Shown piece by piece: positions 15,920-25,912 of a stretch of 64,000 nt of DNA. This DNA is from Paenalcaligenes sp052103955 (GTDB taxonomy: Bacteria > Pseudomonadota > Gammaproteobacteria > Burkholderiales > Burkholderiaceae_B), in assembly GCA_052103955.1 (NCBI GenBank), contig JBQELO010000009.1:77083-141082 (forward strand). Reading direction: 5' to 3'. The notes beneath the pieces are model-generated. The model searched no databases. It saw only the letters and a program-made list of their open reading frames with translations, and was not told the DNA's origin. Both the position numbers and the translations under genes were made by a program. Positions within the stretch are counted from its first letter, which is position 1. Each line of letters starts with the position of its first letter.

Positions 15920-18352
15920 ATGAAGTCATTTCATTTGTGGCGTGCCGCCGTCAGCACAGCCACGGCTCCTGCCCAAGCGTTGCTAGGCAATAGACAGACC
16001 TTCACCACTACCCTGGTAGCCAGTGCGCTGTATGCCATAGCTGCTATGCAGCCTGCCTTCGCACAAGAAAGCCAACATGCCTTTGCCATTCCGGCCCAAA
16101 CATTGTCCAGTGCGCTGCAAGCATTCTCACAGCAATCAGGCAGCCAATTACTGTTTCCGGACAGCATTGTGGAGGGTAAACAATCTACTGCTGTCACAGG
16201 GACATATACAGCCTATACCGCGTTAGAAAAAATACTGGCTGGCTCCAATATTCAGATCGTGCCTTCTGGCAATAACATTTACACCCTACGTGGCAACAGC
16301 TCTGACGCTGAGAGTGCGGCCACCACATTGGGGGTAGTAACAGTCACAGGTACTAAGCATGCGATGCCAGCAGCCTATGCTGGCGGTCAAATTGCCTCAG
16401 GAAGTCGCCTAGGCTTACTGGGCAATAAGGACGTGATGGACACTCCTTTTAGCACCACCAGCTTTACCTCTGAATACATTGAAAACCAACAAGCCACATC
16501 TGTCGCTGAAGTATTGCGTAATGATCCTGCTGTACGTAGCGTCTTTCCACAAGGCGGCGTAGGCGAGCACACCTATGTACGAGGCTTCTGGACGCAAAGC
16601 CATGAACTGGCATGGAATGGCTTGTTTGGTTTAGTACCGCATAACCGCACGTCAACAGAACTGCTAGACAGGGTAGAAATCATTAAAGGTCCAGGTGCCC
16701 TATTAACCGGCATGTCTATTAGTGGCTCTGTAGGTGGCGTCATTAACCTCGTCCCTAAACGTGCCACCGATGACCCTATTACACGCTTTACAGCCACCTT
16801 AAAATCCGACAGCAATGTAGGTGGACACATAGACCTAGGCCGACGCTTTGGTGAAGATCAAAGTTTTGGTATACGCATCAATGCCGTTAAAGCACATGGC
16901 GACTTAGATATAGATGGTCAAAAGGAAGACCGCACACTGGGTTCCGTTGCACTGGACTACCAAGGTGAGCGACTGCGTGCCTCACTAGATTTATATGACA
17001 TACGCGAAAAACAACGTGGTGGCGCCCCTTTGCTCACCAGCTTCGCCTCTTCCGACATCCCACGCCCACCTGACCCCACGCTTAACCAGCTATCCAATGC
17101 CTACAGTAACTCATCCAGCAAAGCGATCATTGGCTCTGTTGAGTATGATCCCAATGATCAATGGACTGCTTTTATTATGGGCGGCACCAAACGTCAAAAA
17201 GGCTCTGGGTACTTAAATAACGCCTTTGGTCAACGCGCCCAACCCAATGGGGATTTCACCGCACTGGGCATGGCGATCAATAACTATTTTGATGTGAATG
17301 CTGTAGATCTCGGGATACGGGGTAATTTCTCTACAGGCTCAATTCAACACAATGTGGTGCTGAGTGCCAATGCCATCGCGCAAAAATCGGGTGCGGTAGC
17401 TGCCTCTAAAGCCTGGCAATCTAATTTATACAACCCTGCAACGCCTTTAGATGTGCCCGAACCAGACATCTACAAAACGGGGGAGACCACCTTAAGCAGC
17501 GTGGCTCTAGCAGATACGCTTTCTGCCTTAGATGATCGTGTGCTGTTGACCTTAGGTATGCGTTTACAACGCGTTCAGCAAAAAGGCTTTAATGCCTCTG
17601 GGCAAGTAACAGATCGCTACGACGAAAATGCCTTAACCCCAGCTATAGCAGTGGTCGTAAAACCATGGGAAGCCCCTATTTCCCTCTACGCTAACTACAT
17701 AGAGGGCTTGTCTCAAGGCGGTACAGTGTCCGATGCGTCGGCCGCCAACTATGGGGAGATGTTTGCCCCCTACAAAACCAAACAATACGAAGTAGGCTTG
17801 AAGTGGGATACCGACACTCTACTCAACACGTTAAGCTTTTTTCAGATTGCTAAGCCTAGCCTGATTAAAAATGCTGCCACCAACAGCTACAACCCTGATG
17901 GCGAACAACGCAACCGTGGTATTGAATGGGCGATTGCGGGTGAACTCCACCCTAGACTGCGTATTTTAGGCGGTGTGGTCTACACCGATGCGGTTGCCAC
18001 CAAATCCAATGGCGGCTTACTAAACGGTAAGAAAGCCATAGGTGTACCTCGTTGGAACTCTACCCTAGGCCTGGAATGGGATACACCATGGGTCAATAAC
18101 CTGACGCTGTCTGCCTCAGCACTGTACTCAGGCTCTCAGTGGGTAGACGTACAAAACACGCAAAAAATCCCCAGTTGGACACGCCTAGACTTGGGCTTGC
18201 GATACGTCACCAAAATTGCCAGCAACAAAGTTACGTTCAGGGCCAACGTGATTAACGCTACTGACAAACGCTATTGGTCTAGCGTCTGGAATGGTTCTGC
18301 CTCTATTGGTGCACCTAGAAGCTTCAGGCTATCTATGCAAATAGACTTCTAA
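15920..18352 (+). CDS. TonB-dependent siderophore receptor with STN signalling domain
   Basis: An 810-residue outer-membrane receptor of the FecA/FpvA type. A long signal peptide ends in PAFA (residue 48). The STN domain (about 52-130) has AFAIPAQTLSSALQAFSQQSG. The plug (about 165-275) has the VRGF block and IEIIKGPGALLTGMS. The 22-strand barrel ends in the aromatic terminal signature (LSMQIDF). STN plus upstream FecI/FecR implies ligand-triggered control of its own expression. The ligand is probably a ferric hydroxamate or similar siderophore, but sequence does not settle it. Confidence 0.93.
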   Translation: MKSFHLWRAAVSTATAPAQALLGNRQTFTTTLVASALYAIAAMQPAFAQESQHAFAIPAQTLSSALQAFSQQSGSQLLFPDSIVEGKQSTAVTGTYTAYTALEKILAGSNIQIVPSGNNIYTLRGNSSDAESAATTLGVVTVTGTKHAMPAAYAGGQIASGSRLGLLGNKDVMDTPFSTTSFTSEYIENQQATSVAEVLRNDPAVRSVFPQGGVGEHTYVRGFWTQSHELAWNGLFGLVPHNRTSTELLDRVEIIKGPGALLTGMSISGSVGGVINLVPKRATDDPITRFTATLKSDSNVGGHIDLGRRFGEDQSFGIRINAVKAHGDLDIDGQKEDRTLGSVALDYQGERLRASLDLYDIREKQRGGAPLLTSFASSDIPRPPDPTLNQLSNAYSNSSSKAIIGSVEYDPNDQWTAFIMGGTKRQKGSGYLNNAFGQRAQPNGDFTALGMAINNYFDVNAVDLGIRGNFSTGSIQHNVVLSANAIAQKSGAVAASKAWQSNLYNPATPLDVPEPDIYKTGETTLSSVALADTLSALDDRVLLTLGMRLQRVQQKGFNASGQVTDRYDENALTPAIAVVVKPWEAPISLYANYIEGLSQGGTVSDASAANYGEMFAPYKTKQYEVGLKWDTDTLLNTLSFFQIAKPSLIKNAATNSYNPDGEQRNRGIEWAIAGELHPRLRILGGVVYTDAVATKSNGGLLNGKKAIGVPRWNSTLGLEWDTPWVNNLTLSASALYSGSQWVDVQNTQKIPSWTRLDLGLRYVTKIASNKVTFRANVINATDKRYWSSVWNGSASIGAPRSFRLSMQIDF

Positions 18353-18361
18353 TCACTAGCC

Positions 18362-18679
18362 ATGAAGCACACCTCTTTCTTTGTGCGACGCTGGACATCA
18401 CTACGAGAGCAACTACCGTTGCTCTCTAGGATTCTTGCCGCCACAGTGGGCTGCTATATATTGGCAGCCCTCTTCTCCGCCGCCACGTTGGCGCTGCCCA
18501 TTGCTCCGTCCGAGGCGGTGCTGTGGGGCGCACAACTCAGCTTTCTCGTTTGGGGGATTGCTGTGCTTGGCGTTTTTCTCGCACGCACCGCTACGCGTGC
18601 GTGGGTTTTCTTAGTGCTCAGTAGTCTGTTATGTTTAAGCGCCATTTTATGGCACTACTTAAATGGTAGTGCCATATGA
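18362..18679 (+). CDS. DUF3649-type small membrane protein
   Basis: A 105-residue protein with three predicted membrane helices (about 22-45, 53-73, 78-98). Its size and position directly between an iron receptor and a PepSY protein match the DUF3649 'iron uptake protein' family found in siderophore loci. Its molecular role is unknown. It overlaps the PepSY gene by 4 bases and is probably cotranscribed with the receptor 9 bases upstream. Confidence 0.8.
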   Translation: MKHTSFFVRRWTSLREQLPLLSRILAATVGCYILAALFSAATLALPIAPSEAVLWGAQLSFLVWGIAVLGVFLARTATRAWVFLVLSSLLCLSAILWHYLNGSAI

Positions 18680-20358
18680 CCACCACCGTAAAAACTGCTA
18701 AACGCGCCCCTGCCAATAAACCGCAAGGTGTACGTCAAATCATGTCCAATGTGCACATTTGGACAGGTTTGCTGGCCGGCTGGATTCTCTACGCTATTTT
18801 CCTCACCGGAACAGTCTCGTATTTCAGGGATGAAATCTCGGCCTATATGCGTCCAGAGTTGCAGATTGACTCTGCGATTCCTGCCCCCATAATCAGTCAA
18901 CGTATAGTTGATACTATTTTTGAGGAAGCACCCAATGCACCGTTAGCCTTGCTAACACTGCCCACCGACCGCAACCCACTTGCCAGTGCTTTCTGGCGTA
19001 ATCCACCTACTGCAGCCCCCGGCTCTCCTGCCTTTGGACGTGTCATTTTTGACCCTGAAACCGGCCAACGACTTGCTATTCGTGATACCGAGGGTGGAGA
19101 TTTCTTTTTTGGTTTTCACTTTAATCTGCATTACATGTCACCCTTATGGGGACGCTGGATAGCAGGTATCTGTGCCATGTTCATGCTGGTGGCCATCATC
19201 AGCGGCGTCATTACACATAAGAAAATTTTTATAGACTTCTTTACCTTCAGATGGGGCAAGGGGCAGCGTTCGTGGCTAGATACCCATAACGCTTTATCGG
19301 TAATAGGACTACCGTTTCACTTCATGATTACGTGGAGTGGGCTCATCACCTTAATGCTGCTCTACATGCCTTGGGGTATGCAACAACTCCCTTCAATGTC
19401 TGACCGCGCAGCGATCAACAGTGAAATGCGTTTCTTCCTACCTATGGGCGAAGCCTCAGGTACACCCGCCACCTTAGTGCCTATTAGTCAACTGGTGCAG
19501 CAAGCCGAAGAACGCTGGGGGCCCAATACTGTGGGTGCAGTACAAGTCAACCTTGTCAATGACAGTAATGCTCGCGTAGCCGTTGCAAGACAGCAATCTC
19601 AACGAATTTCCATCACCCCTCAATACTTGTTATTTGATGGTACGAATGGAGAGCTGTTATTCGCCAAAGAGTCCTCCGGCGTGGCAGCCACCACCCAAGG
19701 GGTGCTCTATGGCTTACACCTAGGACGTTTTGCCGACATTGTGACGCGTTGGTTTTACTTCTTGGTCAGTCTAGCAGGCACCGCTATGGTAGGCACTGGC
19801 TTAGTGCTCTGGACGGTTAAACGTCGTACCAAACTTCCTAATCCTACTCGCCCCTATTTTGGTTTTGCACTGGTAGAGCGGCTCAACATTGCTAGTATTG
19901 CTGGGCTATCCATCGCCATGACAGCATTTCTGTGGCTTAACCGCTTATTGCCTCTAGACATGGCGCAACGGGCTAGCTGGGAAGTACATGGCTTTTTTAT
20001 CACGTGGCTACTCACACTGGTATGGGCTTGCATACGACCTGCTAAACGCGCATGGGTAGAACTGCTGTACACCGCAACCCTACTGCTAGTCTTGCTGCCA
20101 GTGCTCAACTTCTTTATTACCGATAAGCACTTGTTACACAGCATCACAACAGGAGATTGGTTGTTCTTCTGGTTTGACATCAGCCTCTGGCTATTGGCTG
20201 TGTTGCACGGCTATTTAGCATGGCGTGTCACGCATCACCGCAGCAAGCATAAAGCGGTGCCACCACCCAAAAAACCTACTCCCCGCCCCAGCACAGCAAC
20301 CACATCAGTAGAGACCAGCACACCCACCGCTCATTTGCCGCAAGGAGAACCCTCATGA
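18676..20358 (+). CDS. PepSY-associated TM protein (siderophore-iron reductase type)
   Basis: A 560-residue inner-membrane protein of the PepSY_TM family. Helices are at about 28-50, 165-190, 210-235, 355-380 and further C-terminal positions. Conserved histidines are seen in HIWTGLLAGW, GFHFNLHYMSP, THKKIF and GLHLGRFADI. Related proteins (FoxB, PiuB) take part in releasing iron from siderophores, probably by reduction. The C-terminus is a Pro/Thr/Ser-rich tail (about 520-560) after HHRSKHK. It overlaps both flanking genes by 4 bases, so DUF3649, PepSY and DUF3325 form one unit. Confidence 0.9.
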   Translation: MTTTVKTAKRAPANKPQGVRQIMSNVHIWTGLLAGWILYAIFLTGTVSYFRDEISAYMRPELQIDSAIPAPIISQRIVDTIFEEAPNAPLALLTLPTDRNPLASAFWRNPPTAAPGSPAFGRVIFDPETGQRLAIRDTEGGDFFFGFHFNLHYMSPLWGRWIAGICAMFMLVAIISGVITHKKIFIDFFTFRWGKGQRSWLDTHNALSVIGLPFHFMITWSGLITLMLLYMPWGMQQLPSMSDRAAINSEMRFFLPMGEASGTPATLVPISQLVQQAEERWGPNTVGAVQVNLVNDSNARVAVARQQSQRISITPQYLLFDGTNGELLFAKESSGVAATTQGVLYGLHLGRFADIVTRWFYFLVSLAGTAMVGTGLVLWTVKRRTKLPNPTRPYFGFALVERLNIASIAGLSIAMTAFLWLNRLLPLDMAQRASWEVHGFFITWLLTLVWACIRPAKRAWVELLYTATLLLVLLPVLNFFITDKHLLHSITTGDWLFFWFDISLWLLAVLHGYLAWRVTHHRSKHKAVPPPKKPTPRPSTATTSVETSTPTAHLPQGEPS

Positions 20359-20663
20359 GCCCCGCCAGTAATGATGTGCTTGCACACTGCCTGATTTTTC
20401 TACCTGCACTGTTGGGCTTTGCCTGCCTCGCCTTTTCGCTCTATAGGCATCAAATGGATGTCTTTGACAAAGAGTTTTCATCCCCCACCCTGCTTACCTT
20501 ACGTGTACTGGGGTGGTTGTTATTGCTCGTAAGCCTAGCGGTAGCCATCAGCACCATGGGGCTAGGTTTTGGCTTTGTTGCCTACAGTGGCCATACCAGC
20601 TTTGCGGCGGGTCTTATTTTTCTGAGCCTAGTCGTATTGGGCCGTATTCAAAATTCTCGCTAG
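20355..20663 (+). CDS. DUF3325-type small membrane protein
   Basis: A 102-residue protein with three membrane helices (about 8-28, 43-65, 72-95). It starts within the ATGA overlap at the end of the PepSY gene. DUF3325 proteins are the usual third member of the DUF3649-PepSY-DUF3325 set in siderophore gene clusters. It probably forms a complex with the PepSY protein; function is not established. Confidence 0.82.
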   Translation: MSPASNDVLAHCLIFLPALLGFACLAFSLYRHQMDVFDKEFSSPTLLTLRVLGWLLLLVSLAVAISTMGLGFGFVAYSGHTSFAAGLIFLSLVVLGRIQNSR

Positions 20664-20703
20664 TTCTTCGTTGAATTTTTCGATATTTATCAAGGAGTCT
20701 CCT

Positions 20704-21888
20704 GTGAAACGTACCTTCTTCAAACTCAACACTGTGTTATGCGCCGTACTTATTCTAAGTGCCTGCAACACATTAGAAAGCAGTCAGAACACCTCCTCAG
20801 CGTCTACAGCCGTTACTGCCCCCTCAGCTCAGCGTGCCACCCCTGATGTTCAACGCGTAGAACTAGCACAGGGCCTGTATCAGTTGGCTTACAGCCCACG
20901 TCACAACACACTCTACGTCGCATCTGCAGGCAGTTTTGAGGAAGGCTCTGCACCCAGCACCATCTTTCTGTTAGACCCCGCCACGTTAGCTGTTAAGGGG
21001 GAAATCCTACTAGAGCGCAAAGGTTTCTCACTCACCTTAGACGATGAAGCCAATCGCCTTTATGTAGGTAATGCCGTAGACAGCTCCATTACCGTCATAG
21101 AGACCGCCAACAACAAAGTGCTCACAACTGTGCAGTTAGCTGAGAAAATTATGCGCAAAGCGCCTGATGGCACCGAGCGAGAGTTCTATACGCATTACCC
21201 CCGAGAGCTAGTGCTGGACAAAAAAAATCAGCGTATTTTCGCTCCTGGCTTATGGTTCCAAGACAGTGTGCTGTATGTAGTTAACCTCAACACGCTAACT
21301 GTAGAAAAAACTATTCCTGGTTTTGGCTTTGTAGCAAGGGGAGCTGCGCTGGATGAAAACAGCAACAAGCTACATGTATCCAACTTCCAGGGCCAAGTGA
21401 TCACTGTAGACACCGCAACGCTTAACGTTACGAAAACGGCTGAAGTGCAAGCAGATCAACTTATTAACCTAGCTTTTAACGCACAAAGCAAGCGACTACT
21501 TGCCACCGATGTAGGCGACGAACGCACTGATGGTATGCGTAAAAATGCCGGTAAATTAGTGGACTACACACCCAGAGGTGCTGGAAATCGCGTTGTGGTC
21601 ATTAACCCTGAAACCGGTAACGTAGAACAAAGCATCGCTACCGGCAAAGAGCCTTTGGATCTGTTGGTTGATGAACAGCGCCAACGCTTATATGTCACCA
21701 ACCGCGGCGAGGGAACCCTAACCGTATATAACAGCACTGACAATACACTGCTGCAAACCATCGCCCTGCCTGCTCACCCCAATAGCTTGGCACTCAACCC
21801 TGCCACGGGCGACCTGTATGTCACCATCAAAAACGAGGCAGACACACCTGAAGGCGCTAAAGAAAGCGTAGTACGCATTCGTTTCTAA
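20704..21888 (+). CDS. YncE-like beta-propeller lipoprotein
   Basis: A ~394-residue secreted protein. The GTG start at 20704 has AAGGAG 7-12 bases upstream; starting earlier would bury that site. The signal peptide ends in a lipobox ILSAC, so it is probably a lipoprotein. A Thr/Ser/Ala-rich linker leads into seven-bladed repeats (FLLDPATLAVKGEI, NRLYVGNAVDSSITVIE, VVVINPETGNVEQSI, QRLYVTNRGEGTLTVYN). YncE-type propellers are often induced by iron limitation in proteobacteria; their biochemical task is unclear. It is the last gene of the receptor operon. Confidence 0.87.
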   Translation: MKRTFFKLNTVLCAVLILSACNTLESSQNTSSASTAVTAPSAQRATPDVQRVELAQGLYQLAYSPRHNTLYVASAGSFEEGSAPSTIFLLDPATLAVKGEILLERKGFSLTLDDEANRLYVGNAVDSSITVIETANNKVLTTVQLAEKIMRKAPDGTEREFYTHYPRELVLDKKNQRIFAPGLWFQDSVLYVVNLNTLTVEKTIPGFGFVARGAALDENSNKLHVSNFQGQVITVDTATLNVTKTAEVQADQLINLAFNAQSKRLLATDVGDERTDGMRKNAGKLVDYTPRGAGNRVVVINPETGNVEQSIATGKEPLDLLVDEQRQRLYVTNRGEGTLTVYNSTDNTLLQTIALPAHPNSLALNPATGDLYVTIKNEADTPEGAKESVVRIRF

Positions 21889-21902
21889 GCACTTTCACAG
21901 TG

Positions 21903-21939
21903 AAAAGGCCTTACTGTATGACACAGTGCGGCCTTTTTC
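21903..21939. terminator. Bidirectional terminator between converging iron operons
   Basis: AAAAGGCC (21903-21910) pairs with GGCCTTTT (21930-21937), with a second inner match ACTGT/ACAGT, and T-runs follow on both strands. It lies 15 bases after the YncE-like stop and 54 bases past the end of the converging FyuA-like receptor gene. Confidence 0.88.
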
Positions 21940-21992
21940 GTGAGTAATGATAAACAGCTAGGCAACAACCACTACCTAACTCTACATGCTCA

Positions 21993-24089
21993 TTAGTACA
22001 TCCATGTCGCCGTCAAACCAAACACTCGACCAGGCGCTACCTGAGCAAAGTTCCCTAATGCGCCATAAGAAAAACCGTAAGTGCGGTATTTTCTATCAGT
22101 CAGGTTATGAATATACGCGGCTAGTTCTACGTTATCGCTCACGTTCCATGCTACCGACGTGTCAATCAAGGTATAGCCTTCTTGTTTCAGCGTATTGGCA
22201 CTATCAAAATACATTGAACCCGTACGACGCACCGCCACTTGTGGGCGCAAGCTAGTATTGCCCACGCGCACGTTGCCTTTCGCCGCAATCGTCAGCCCGT
22301 GGCTAGGCGTGAAAGGTACGCGATTGTTCTCGCAGCCCGTGCAGGTGTTCGCCACGTACTTCACAAACTTGGCATCGTTAATAAAGCCTGAGGCTGCCAA
22401 CGTTAAGGACTGTGACACATCCCACTCAGCATTAAACTCCAAACCGGTAGAACGTGTTTTACCGACGTTTTTCAGTGTTTGGTACCCCATCTGGCTATCA
22501 CCATACAACTGTGTATCTTTGCTGTTCACACGGTACGCCGCCACACTGAAACGTACATCGTCAGTGGTATAACGAGTGCCGATTTCGTAGCTCGTAGAAC
22601 GCTCCCTACCAAAGCCCTCAGTATCTGCCATGCTGGTAGGTGCCAAGTTATAGCCGGCTGGTTTATAGCCTTGCGCCACGTTCACATAACCACGCCACGC
22701 ATCGGTAAATTGATACCCTGCCGCCACATTCGTCAGCCATGTGTTTTCGTGGATGGATTTATCCCCGCGCACAGGCACACCGCCCATGTGGCCACCAAAG
22801 TCCGTTTTAGCCGAGTCACGCGACAAGCGTAAACCACCCGTCAAATCTAGCTTAGGTGTCACATGCCATGTCACGTTACCGTAGGCCGCTAAGGACTCAC
22901 TTTCATTTCTAGAATTACTTTCCAGATACGGCATGTAGTTAGGCACTACCATGTCAATTTTGTACTGGCGTGCTTGCTTCACTTTTTGTCTGTATAAGCC
23001 AAATACCCCATCCCAGTTACGACTATGCAGGGTACCGGCCTCTTGCGGGCGTGTTGATAGGCGCAACTCTTGTACGTCTTGACGCCACTGTTCAGGCTGC
23101 CAAGAGTACTGCATGGCAAAGGGATACTCACGTTCTAAGCGCAAATGCTGCGTGTTCAGAATGACATTTAGCTGCCAATCGTCCCATTGATATTGGCCCG
23201 ACCCTGTTAAGGAGTTCACACAACGGCGCTGGTATACCTCGCGATAGGCTTCTGGCAGATCCGACCAGGCAAAGGCGGTTCTATCGTCAATATTATCGTA
23301 GGGCGTGTACACATCGTGCGCCCCTTTAGCGCAATCACGACCACCCGCAATACTCATTTCCCAAGGGCTACCGGTAGGCGCCAACCTAAGCTTAAAGGTA
23401 CCCGCCTCGGCTTGCGTACGGCCCAGTTTATTGCCTAACACATCGCTTTCTAGCCAGTACGGCGTTTGTGCTTTCAACAACGACACCGAACCATACAGCA
23501 GATCCTCCACTAAGGGGCCTGATACACTGCCTTGTACCTGATAACCATGACGATTAGACAACCCCGTTTTCAGTTGTGCCTGAAAGTCGTTATCCGGTTG
23601 GCGCGTCACGATGTTTAACACTCCACCCTGAGCGCTTTTACCATACAAGGTGCCTTGCGGGCCTTTTAGCAGCTCTACACGCTCTACATCTACCAACGAC
23701 TGCAACGCGGCTACCGGTAATTGCGGTACACCATCCACATACACGGTTAATGCCGGGTTATAAAAATCTTGTGCCGAGGTCACACCACGAATAGTCACTT
23801 GCGGAAAGAGTGGCGAACCACTGTAAGACATCTGCAAATCGGGAAAGACTCTGCCCAAATCCACCGTATCGTTCACCTGTGCATCGTCTAACGCATAGCG
23901 CTCTACGGCGCTGGCGGCGCCATTTAGTTTTTCGAGTTTTTCGCCTTGCTTTGAGGCCGAAATCACAATAGCAGAAAGCGACTGAACTTCTGTGTCAGTG
24001 TGATCGTTTTCAGCCGCATAGGCCACGTGTGCCGACAGCAATGCCACGCTTAGGCAGCCCAACTTAAAGGATGGAATCTTAGGATTCAT
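21993..24089 (-). CDS. TonB-dependent receptor, FyuA (yersiniabactin receptor)-like
   Basis: A 698-residue outer-membrane receptor with a signal peptide ending VAYA (residue 26). There is no STN domain. The plug segment RGVTSAQDFYNPALTVYVDG, followed by VPQLP and LLKGPQGTLYGKSAQGG, is strikingly like FyuA. The barrel also shares APTGSPWEMSIAGGRDC and a C-terminal NLTDRKYRTYGF stretch. The FyuA likeness agrees with neighbouring YbtP/YbtQ- and YbtX-like genes. Uptake of ferric yersiniabactin or a related phenolate-thiazoline siderophore is inferred; no biosynthesis genes are in the window. Confidence 0.9.
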   Translation of the reverse strand: MNPKIPSFKLGCLSVALLSAHVAYAAENDHTDTEVQSLSAIVISASKQGEKLEKLNGAASAVERYALDDAQVNDTVDLGRVFPDLQMSYSGSPLFPQVTIRGVTSAQDFYNPALTVYVDGVPQLPVAALQSLVDVERVELLKGPQGTLYGKSAQGGVLNIVTRQPDNDFQAQLKTGLSNRHGYQVQGSVSGPLVEDLLYGSVSLLKAQTPYWLESDVLGNKLGRTQAEAGTFKLRLAPTGSPWEMSIAGGRDCAKGAHDVYTPYDNIDDRTAFAWSDLPEAYREVYQRRCVNSLTGSGQYQWDDWQLNVILNTQHLRLEREYPFAMQYSWQPEQWRQDVQELRLSTRPQEAGTLHSRNWDGVFGLYRQKVKQARQYKIDMVVPNYMPYLESNSRNESESLAAYGNVTWHVTPKLDLTGGLRLSRDSAKTDFGGHMGGVPVRGDKSIHENTWLTNVAAGYQFTDAWRGYVNVAQGYKPAGYNLAPTSMADTEGFGRERSTSYEIGTRYTTDDVRFSVAAYRVNSKDTQLYGDSQMGYQTLKNVGKTRSTGLEFNAEWDVSQSLTLAASGFINDAKFVKYVANTCTGCENNRVPFTPSHGLTIAAKGNVRVGNTSLRPQVAVRRTGSMYFDSANTLKQEGYTLIDTSVAWNVSDNVELAAYIHNLTDRKYRTYGFSYGALGNFAQVAPGRVFGLTATWMY

Positions 24090-24118
24090 GATGAATTAAT
24101 ACCCTGATTACTGAATAA

Positions 24119-25912
24119 TTATCGTGCTGTGGTCTGCCCACCATGCCAATGCTTCACGCTTTCTGAGGCCTGCCACATACAGGCATACTCCCCTTGTTGG
24201 CTCAACAACTCGGCATGCGTGCCCTGTTCCGTCACGCGCCCCTCACGAATAACCAGAATCTGATCTGCCCCTACTATGGTGGAAAGCCTATGCGCGATCA
24301 CAATCACGGTGCGCTCTTTCACCAATGCATCAATGGCTCTTTGCACCGCCACTTCGCTCTCGGTATCAAGCGCTGCCGTAGGTTCATCCAAAATCACAAT
24401 AGGGGCATTTTTAAGCATGGCACGTGCAATGCTGATACGCTGGCGTTCGCCACCCGATAGGCGGCTACCTATATCCCCAACAACAGTGCTATAACCTTGC
24501 GGTAAACGGCTAATGAAGTCATGACAATGCGCGGCGCGTGCCGCTTGTTCTACCTCGGCATCGGAGGCCTCGGGTTTGGCCATACGTATATTCGCCAATA
24601 CCGTATCGTCAAACAGATACACATCCTGAAAGACAACAGAAATCAACGCATTTAATGTCTCTGTGTCTATAGAACGTAGGTCTACACCCCCTATAGTCAC
24701 CTGCCCTACCTGTGGGTCCGCATGGCGCATAAGTAAGCGCGTCAAGGTGCTTTTTCCGCCACCGGATGGGCCTACCAACGCCGTTACGCTACGTGCCCCA
24801 AAACGTGCTGAGACCCCTTTTACAGCGGGCGTAGTGCTACCAGCGTACCCAAATTCCACATCCGTAAACTGCACGTCGTAGAGGTGAGGCTCTGCCAGTG
24901 GCTGTTGCTGTGCCAACGGTTGTGTTTGCATCAACGCCGTAATTTTATTCAGCGATGCCTCCACCATATCCAGCATTTTGGTGCTTAAGATAAATACGCC
25001 CAAGGGCTCGCCAAAACGCACCACCAACACCATTAATGCAGCAAAGGTAGCACTGTCTACTTGGCCTTGCGTCACCAACCATGCACCGATGAATACCACC
25101 ATTACAATGGCAACTTCCATTATGGCGGACAACATTAAGTTGGGTTTCGCCCCTTTCTTCTGGCCTATGGTTTGAACCGCCTCTACGTAGCTAAAACTGT
25201 CCTGCAACTGCTGGTGCTTTTCGCCCGTGCAACATGCTGCACGCAGTACAGCTAAGCCTTGGGTGTATTCCAAAATATCGGCACTCACGCGCTCATTCGC
25301 CTCGGCCAAGAGTCGCATGCCCCTGCCATAAGCGGGACGTCGCCAGCGATACAAAGGAATCAACAACGGAAATACACAGAGCAACACCAGCCCTATCTGC
25401 CACTGCACACCCAACACCACCACCGCCACCACCAGAGGCGTGATCAAGGCATTCGCCATGATGTTGGCAACCGTCAGCAAATAACTCAAGTTTTCATCCA
25501 CCCCGCCTAATAAGGTGGCATTAATCTCTCCTGCCCGTTTGTCTTGCAACTTTTCTAGAGGGATACGGCGCAATTGCTCACCTAAAGCGGTTCGCAGTTC
25601 ATGCGTGTTTTGCACCATGTCACCACGGTAATCGAACCCCATTGCCCACCATCGTAGTGCCATGCTGAGCAACATCAACAGCGTTAACGCCACCAACCAC
25701 GGCCACGCTGATGCCCAGCTTGGACTAGGTAGCAACGCTTGGAAAAGCGGCAATACACAAGCCAGCGCCACACCCTGCACGGCAGCCGATGCTGCCAGCC
25801 CCCATAAACTGGCACGCAAACGCGGCGCTCTACTGCGGGCGCTACGCATGAGTTGTTGCCACGTTTCGCGTAAAGACGTCACCGTTGCGGTACGTGATGT
25901 AGAGTGGCTCAT
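24119..25912 (-). CDS. ABC half-transporter, YbtQ/IrtB-like
   Basis: A ~597-residue protein with an N-terminal six-helix exporter-fold domain (about 35-320) fused to an ATPase. Walker A is GPSGGGKST, the signature is LSGGERQRISIARAML, and Walker B is IVILDEPTAALDTES. The ATG at 25912 is preferred: it follows GGAGGT and overlaps the upstream stop by 4 bases (ATGA). YbtP/YbtQ and IrtA/IrtB are exporter-fold pairs that work as importers of ferric siderophores, and the surrounding genes point to that role here. Confidence 0.9.
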   Translation of the reverse strand: MSHSTSRTATVTSLRETWQQLMRSARSRAPRLRASLWGLAASAAVQGVALACVLPLFQALLPSPSWASAWPWLVALTLLMLLSMALRWWAMGFDYRGDMVQNTHELRTALGEQLRRIPLEKLQDKRAGEINATLLGGVDENLSYLLTVANIMANALITPLVVAVVVLGVQWQIGLVLLCVFPLLIPLYRWRRPAYGRGMRLLAEANERVSADILEYTQGLAVLRAACCTGEKHQQLQDSFSYVEAVQTIGQKKGAKPNLMLSAIMEVAIVMVVFIGAWLVTQGQVDSATFAALMVLVVRFGEPLGVFILSTKMLDMVEASLNKITALMQTQPLAQQQPLAEPHLYDVQFTDVEFGYAGSTTPAVKGVSARFGARSVTALVGPSGGGKSTLTRLLMRHADPQVGQVTIGGVDLRSIDTETLNALISVVFQDVYLFDDTVLANIRMAKPEASDAEVEQAARAAHCHDFISRLPQGYSTVVGDIGSRLSGGERQRISIARAMLKNAPIVILDEPTAALDTESEVAVQRAIDALVKERTVIVIAHRLSTIVGADQILVIREGRVTEQGTHAELLSQQGEYACMWQASESVKHWHGGQTTAR

